In this document: piece by piece, positions 5,666-9,540 of the stretch | How the letters are laid out: the number at the start of each line of letters is the position of its first letter | Position numbering within the stretch: the first letter of the stretch is position 1 | Program-made: the position numbers and the translations under genes | Notes under the pieces: generated by a model | Told to the model about the DNA's origin: nothing | The model's database searches: none | What the model saw: only the letters and a program-made list of their open reading frames with translations | NCBI GenBank assembly: GCA_017481065.1 | Contig: JAFUPT010000073.1 | Span: 1-9,540, forward strand | From: Clostridia bacterium | GTDB lineage: Bacteria > Bacillota_A > Clostridia > Christensenellales > Aristaeellaceae | Direction: 5' to 3' | DNA: 9,540 bases

Positions 5666-7279
5666 ATGCACCCCGAATTATCACAAGAAGTAGCGCGCAG
5701 GCGCACTTTTGCCATAATTTCTCACCCCGATGCAGGTAAAACCACCATGACGGAAAAGCTGCTTTTGTATGGTGGTGCAATTCGCCTCGCGGGCTCCGTA
5801 AAAGCACGAAAAACCGCCCGCCACGCCACATCCGACTGGATGGAAATCGAAAAGCAGCGTGGTATATCCGTAACCTCTTCGGCCATGCAGTTTGATTTCG
5901 AAGGGTATAGGATTAACATACTTGATACCCCCGGACATCAGGATTTCTCAGAGGACACTTATCGCACTTTAGTAGCCGCTGACAGCGCAGTTATGCTAAT
6001 AGATAATGCGAAAGGCGTAGAAGAGCAAACTGTGAAGCTGTTTAAGGTTTGCCGCCTCAGAAGTATTCCGATATTCACCTTCGTGAACAAGATGGACCGC
6101 GCCGGCCGCGACCCCTTTGACCTGATGGAGGAGATCGAGCAGGTGCTGGGCATCCGCAGCTGCCCGGTAAACTGGCCCATAGGCATTGATGGCGATTTTA
6201 AGGGGCTTTATCACAGGGATTCCCGTATAATTGAGCTCTATAAGGGCGGCGACCATGGCCAGACGCAGGTGGAAGTGCAGCAGATTTCCATAGATGACCC
6301 CGCCTGCGAAGCGACCATAGGAAGCAGATACTATGAAAAACTGATAGAAGATATCGAGCTTTTGGATGTGGCGGGCGATGAATTTGATATAGAAAAGGTG
6401 CTCGCCGGCCAGCTCACGCCCATGTTTTTTGGTTCAGCAACCAATAATTTCGGCGTGGAACCCTTCTTAAAGCGCTTTTTATCCTATACAAAAGCGCCTA
6501 CGCCCCGCGTTTCCGACCAGGGCCCGATTCAGCCGGACGAGGATAAGTTTACCGGATTTATTTTCAAAATCCAGGCAAATATGAACCCTGCCCACCGCGA
6601 TCGATTGGCATTTATGCGGGTTTGTTCGGGTGTTTTTGAGAAGGGCATGAGCGTTTGGCACTCCTCTTCCAACTCCACCGTGAAGCTCGCCCAGCCGCAA
6701 ACCTTCATGGCGCAGGAGCATGAGAGCGTGGAAGTGGCCTATCCGGGCGATATCATCGGCCTGTTCGACCCCGGCATCTTCCGCCTGGGCGATACGATTT
6801 GTACCGGAAACCATGTGAGATACAGTGGTATTCCGCTGTTTGCACCGGAATTTTTCTGCCGCGTGAGTCCGGAGGATTCCATGAAGCGCAAGCAGTTTTT
6901 GAAGGGCATTGTGCAGCTCTCCCAGGAGGGCGCGGTGCAGACCTTCAAGCGCCCGAACATCGGCCGCGAGGAAATGATCGCCGGCGTAGTCGGCGTGCTG
7001 CAGATGGATGTGCTGGAACATCGCCTGAAAAACGAATACGGCGTGAATATTATCCGTGAAAACCTGCCCTTCCGCTATGTGCGCTGGGTGGTGGAAACCC
7101 CGAAGCCCGTGGACAAGCTGCGCCTGACCTCCACCTCCGCAGTTGCCGAGGACCGCAGCGGACGCCCCGTGCTGATGTTTGAAAACGAGTGGAGCATACG
7201 CCTCGCCTGCGAAAACAACGAGGGTCTGGTGCTCGCCGAGACCGCCGACCGCATGGTGGCGGACGACATGGAGGTTTGA
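5666..7279 (+). CDS. prfC: Peptide chain release factor 3
   Basis: RF3 is a translational GTPase that recycles RF1 and RF2 from the ribosome after peptide release. The 537-residue length fits the family (E. coli 529). The GTPase motifs are intact: P-loop SHPDAGKTT (19-27), the switch I region around SDWMEIEKQRGISVTSS (56-72; the D(W/F)M.(I/L)E..RGISV string is diagnostic of RF3), DTPGH (87-91) and NKMD (141-144). An EF-Tu-like domain II follows (FTGFIFKIQANM...HRDRLAFMRVCSG), then the RF3 C-terminal domain (GVVGVLQMDVLEHRLKNEYG). ATG 5666 is preferred to ATG 5660 because GGAGG ends at 5658, leaving seven bases rather than one. The first third has more A/T-ending codons than the rest. The stop codon directly abuts repeat copy B, with no separate terminator. 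Confidence 0.97.
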   Translation: MHPELSQEVARRRTFAIISHPDAGKTTMTEKLLLYGGAIRLAGSVKARKTARHATSDWMEIEKQRGISVTSSAMQFDFEGYRINILDTPGHQDFSEDTYRTLVAADSAVMLIDNAKGVEEQTVKLFKVCRLRSIPIFTFVNKMDRAGRDPFDLMEEIEQVLGIRSCPVNWPIGIDGDFKGLYHRDSRIIELYKGGDHGQTQVEVQQISIDDPACEATIGSRYYEKLIEDIELLDVAGDEFDIEKVLAGQLTPMFFGSATNNFGVEPFLKRFLSYTKAPTPRVSDQGPIQPDEDKFTGFIFKIQANMNPAHRDRLAFMRVCSGVFEKGMSVWHSSSNSTVKLAQPQTFMAQEHESVEVAYPGDIIGLFDPGIFRLGDTICTGNHVRYSGIPLFAPEFFCRVSPEDSMKRKQFLKGIVQLSQEGAVQTFKRPNIGREEMIAGVVGVLQMDVLEHRLKNEYGVNIIRENLPFRYVRWVVETPKPVDKLRLTSTSAVAEDRSGRPVLMFENEWSIRLACENNEGLVLAETADRMVADDMEV

Positions 7280-7496
7280 CGGGAAGGGACGCTGGGGGCT
7301 TTCAGCCCCCAGACCCCCGACCAGGGGGAGAGCCTCCCCCTGGACCCGGCACAAAGGCAAATCGCGCCGGACGGCGGCATGATTTGCAAAAATAATATTT
7401 TCTGCAGCGCAAAGCGCTGCTTGCTGAGGGGTCAAGGAGAAATCATTTCCCCTTGCAGGGATTTCAGGGGGGGAGAGTTCCCTGACTCCCTCCCCG
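7280..7496 (+). repeat. Multi-hairpin quasi-palindromic repeat, copy B
   Basis: Starting at the first base after the prfC stop, an outer helix pairs 7280-7289 with 7487-7496 (9 of 10 pairs). Inside are hairpins 7292-7312 (9 bp, loop ttc), 7321-7343 (10 bp, loop agc), 7357-7387 (7-bp outer stem with inner CGCC/GGCG), 7404-7420 (7 bp, loop aaa), 7433-7455 (9 of 10 bp, loop tca, one A-C mismatch) and 7464-7485 (6 bp, alternative folds). Linkers ACCC (7344-7347) and GGGT (7429-7432) pair around an A/T-rich centre (7388-7403). It fills the prfC-typA gap. The right half (GAGGGGT followed by the hairpin with an AAATCATTT centre) matches copies A and C, so all three share one orientation. I see no promoter or T-tract terminator in it. 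Confidence 0.87.
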
Positions 7497-7524
7497 TATT
7501 CAGCCAAGATAGGAGATCTTTCAT

Positions 7525-9360
7525 TTGAAAATTGCAAGAAATGATCTGAGAAACATTGCCATCATCGCCCACGTTGACCATGGCAAGACCACCCTGGTGG
7601 ATGAAAGGCTGAAGCAGGGCGGCGTATTCCGCGCAAACCAGCAGGTAGCGGACCGCGTGATGGATTCCAACGACCTGGAGCGCGAGCGCGGCATTACCAT
7701 CCTTTCCAAGAATACCGCAGTGCACTATGGGGACACGAAGATCAACATCGTGGATACCCCCGGCCACGCGGATTTCAGCGGCGAGGTGGAGCGCGTACTG
7801 AAGATGGTGAGCGGCGTGCTGCTGCTGGTGGATAGCTTCGAGGGGCCGATGCCCCAGACCCGCTTCGTGCTCAAGAAGGCGCTGGAGCTGAACCTGAAAG
7901 TGATCATCGTGATCAACAAGATGGACCGCCCGGACGCCCGCTGCGAGGAGGTTCTGGACGAGACGCTGGAGCTGCTGATCGACCTGGACGCCACGGACGA
8001 GCAGCTGGACAGCCCGGTGGTGTATGCCTCCGGCCGCTCCGGCATCGCCACCCGCGATCTTTCCCAGCCGGCCACCGACCTGCGCCCGCTGTTTGAATGC
8101 ATCATGGAGCACATTCCCGCGCCCGAGGGCGACCCGGACGAGCCCCTGCAGCTGCTGATTTCCACCATCGATTACAACGAATATGTGGGCCGCATCGGCG
8201 TGGGCCGCATTGAGCGCGGCACCATCAAGACCAATATGATGGCCATCCGCTGCGTATACGGCAACAGCTTCGTATCCGCCCCGGCGCGCCTGGCCGGACT
8301 CTTCGAGTATGACGGCCTGAAGCGCGTGCCCGCCGAAGAGGTGAAGGTGGGCGATATCGTGGCCATCTCCGGCTTCCCGGACCTGCTGATCGGCGATACC
8401 ATCTGCAATCCTGCGATGGCCGATCCGCTGCCCTTTGTGAAGATCGACGAGCCTACCATTTCCATGACCTTCTGCGTGAATGACAGCCCCTTTGCCGGCA
8501 CCGAGGGCAGCTATGTGACCAGCCGCCACCTGCGCGCGAGGTTGGAAAAGGAAGCGCTGACGGATGTTTCCCTGCGCGTGGAGGAGACGGAGACCACCGA
8601 CGCCTTCCGCGTGTATGGCCGCGGCGAGCTGCATCTCTCCATCCTGATCGAGAACATGCGCCGCCAGGGCTATGAATTCGCCATCACCAAGCCGGAAGTG
8701 CTCTACAAGACCATTGACGGCGTGCTCTGCGAGCCCATCGAGCGCATGGTGGCCGATGTGCCCACCGAGTATTCCGGCAGCGTGATCGATAAGATCGGCC
8801 GCCGCAGGGGTACGCTGCTCTCGATGAACGGCGAGAGCCGCATGCGCCTTGAGTTTGAGGTGCCGTCCCGCGGCCTGTTCGGCTATCGCGGCGAGTTCCT
8901 CACCGATACCCGCGGCGAGGGCGTGATGAGCTCCGTATTTGACAGCTACCAGCCCTATCGCGGCGATATTCCCACCCGCAATTCCGGCGCGCTGGTTGCC
9001 TGGGAGGATGGCATTTCCACTTCCTATGCCCTGTTCGGCATTCAGGATCGCGGCGAGCTCTACATTGATTCCGGCGTGAAGGTGTACAACGGCATGATCA
9101 TCGGCCGCAATTCCCGCCCCGGCGATATCGATGTGAACGTGTGCCGCAAGAAGCACATGACCAATACCCGCAACGCTGCTTCCGCTGAGGAAAGCAACAA
9201 GATTACCAACATCCGCATCCTCTCCCTTGAGGAAGCCATGGAATTTATCGATGACGACGAGCTGGTGGAGATCACCCCGAAATCCATCCGCATGCGCAAG
9301 AAGATTCTGGGTACTGAGGCGAGAAAGAAGCTGGAAGCAAGGAAGAAGAACCAGGGTTGA
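7525..9360 (+). CDS. typA: Ribosome-associated translational GTPase TypA/BipA
   Basis: This 611-residue translational GTPase binds the ribosome and supports 50S assembly and growth under stress. The G domain is intact: [10 protein letters not shown] (15-24), [18 protein letters not shown] (46-63; typical TypA switch I), DTPGHADF (77-84) and [13 protein letters not shown] (131-143). Then come domain II, the EF-G-like domains, and the TypA-specific C-terminus ([43 protein letters not shown]). Length is normal (about 605-615). The start is TTG at 7525 with AGGAGA (7511-7516) eight bases before; no in-frame ATG fits the conserved N-terminus. No promoter is visible between copy B and the gene, so transcription may pass through copy B from prfC. 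Repeat copy C begins right after the stop. Codons are strongly GC-ending. Confidence 0.97.
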   Translation: MKIARNDLRNIAIIAHVDHGKTTLVDERLKQGGVFRANQQVADRVMDSNDLERERGITILSKNTAVHYGDTKINIVDTPGHADFSGEVERVLKMVSGVLLLVDSFEGPMPQTRFVLKKALELNLKVIIVINKMDRPDARCEEVLDETLELLIDLDATDEQLDSPVVYASGRSGIATRDLSQPATDLRPLFECIMEHIPAPEGDPDEPLQLLISTIDYNEYVGRIGVGRIERGTIKTNMMAIRCVYGNSFVSAPARLAGLFEYDGLKRVPAEEVKVGDIVAISGFPDLLIGDTICNPAMADPLPFVKIDEPTISMTFCVNDSPFAGTEGSYVTSRHLRARLEKEALTDVSLRVEETETTDAFRVYGRGELHLSILIENMRRQGYEFAITKPEVLYKTIDGVLCEPIERMVADVPTEYSGSVIDKIGRRRGTLLSMNGESRMRLEFEVPSRGLFGYRGEFLTDTRGEGVMSSVFDSYQPYRGDIPTRNSGALVAWEDGISTSYALFGIQDRGELYIDSGVKVYNGMIIGRNSRPGDIDVNVCRKKHMTNTRNAASAEESNKITNIRILSLEEAMEFIDDDELVEITPKSIRMRKKILGTEARKKLEARKKNQG

Positions 9361-9540
9361 CGGGGGAGGGTAAGACGTTTGGGGGACTCTGTCCCCCAAG
9401 CCCCCTGCCAAAGGGAATGATTCCCTTTGGAAACCCCAATAAAGGCACGCAATGCGTGCCTAAAAATTTATTCTGCGCTGCGTAGCAGCGCAATGCAGAG
9501 GGGTCCAGGGGAAATCATTTCCCCTGGCAGGGTGCAGGGA
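9361..9540 (+). repeat. Multi-hairpin quasi-palindromic repeat, copy C (cut by window end)
   Basis: The element begins at the first base after the typA stop with CGGGGGAGGG, like the left end of copy B. Hairpins follow: 9377-9401 (11 bp including one G-T pair, loop tct), 9408-9430 (10 bp, loop tga), 9444-9460 (7 bp, loop aat), 9475-9491 (7 bp, loop gta) and 9505-9527 (10 bp, loop tca). Linkers pair in nested order: CCCTG 9403-9407 with CAGGG 9528-9532, and ACCCC 9433-9437 with GGGGT 9500-9504, around an A/T-rich centre (9461-9474). The inner parts form near-perfect four-way junctions. The left-end partner and the last hairpin should lie just beyond the window. Confidence 0.88.

Noticed and set aside
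7432..9411. Very long open frame (659 codons) on the minus strand opposite typA
   Set aside because: It is antisense to a highly conserved gene, rich in Ala, Gly, His and Val as expected from GC-biased codons read backwards, and resembles no known protein.

Overview
The window looks like a piece of chromosome from a Bacillota species, most likely class Clostridia and of the uncultured gut type. This rests on strong GGAGG ribosome binding sites, the rpsP-khpA pair, a 56-residue clostridial-type 2[4Fe-4S] ferredoxin, an exported protein of the SipW/TasA type, and fairly GC-rich, C-ending codon use. All real genes are on the plus strand. I see no tRNA, rRNA, CRISPR array, transposase, integrase or phage gene.

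Layout: (1) 36-540, rpsP and khpA, closed by a strong terminator; the usual next genes of this operon (rimM, trmD, rplS) are absent. (2) 589-813, a chain of eight tight hairpins (repeat copy A). (3) 860-1804, a nucleoside hydrolase. (4) 1841-2150, a monocistronic ferredoxin with a good promoter, a possible operator and a terminator. (5) 2167-3718, a three-gene operon: a metallo-beta-lactamase-fold enzyme, a GyrI-like effector-binding protein and a 56-residue protein of unknown function. (6) 3773-5453, a secreted SipW-type/beta-helix protein with a structured 5' leader. (7) 5601-7279, prfC (release factor 3) with its own promoter. (8) 7280-7496, repeat copy B. (9) 7525-9360, typA/bipA, which starts at TTG. 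(10) 9361-9540, repeat copy C, cut by the window end.

The most notable feature is the repeat family. All three copies lie in the same orientation downstream of housekeeping genes. Each is a quasi-palindromic tree: 7-11 bp hairpins, mostly with 3-nt loops, are joined by linkers that themselves pair in nested order around an A/T-rich centre. Stems and linker helices differ in sequence between copies while keeping their pairing, so structure appears to be conserved. Copies B and C begin directly at the stop codons of prfC and typA. I do not recognise it as a named family.

Functionally the window is a mix: translation genes (rpsP, khpA, prfC, typA), nucleoside salvage, electron transfer, a small operon of unknown purpose, and one surface or secreted protein. 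Apart from rpsP-khpA and the three-gene operon, each gene seems to be its own transcription unit; typA has no visible promoter and may depend on read-through from prfC.
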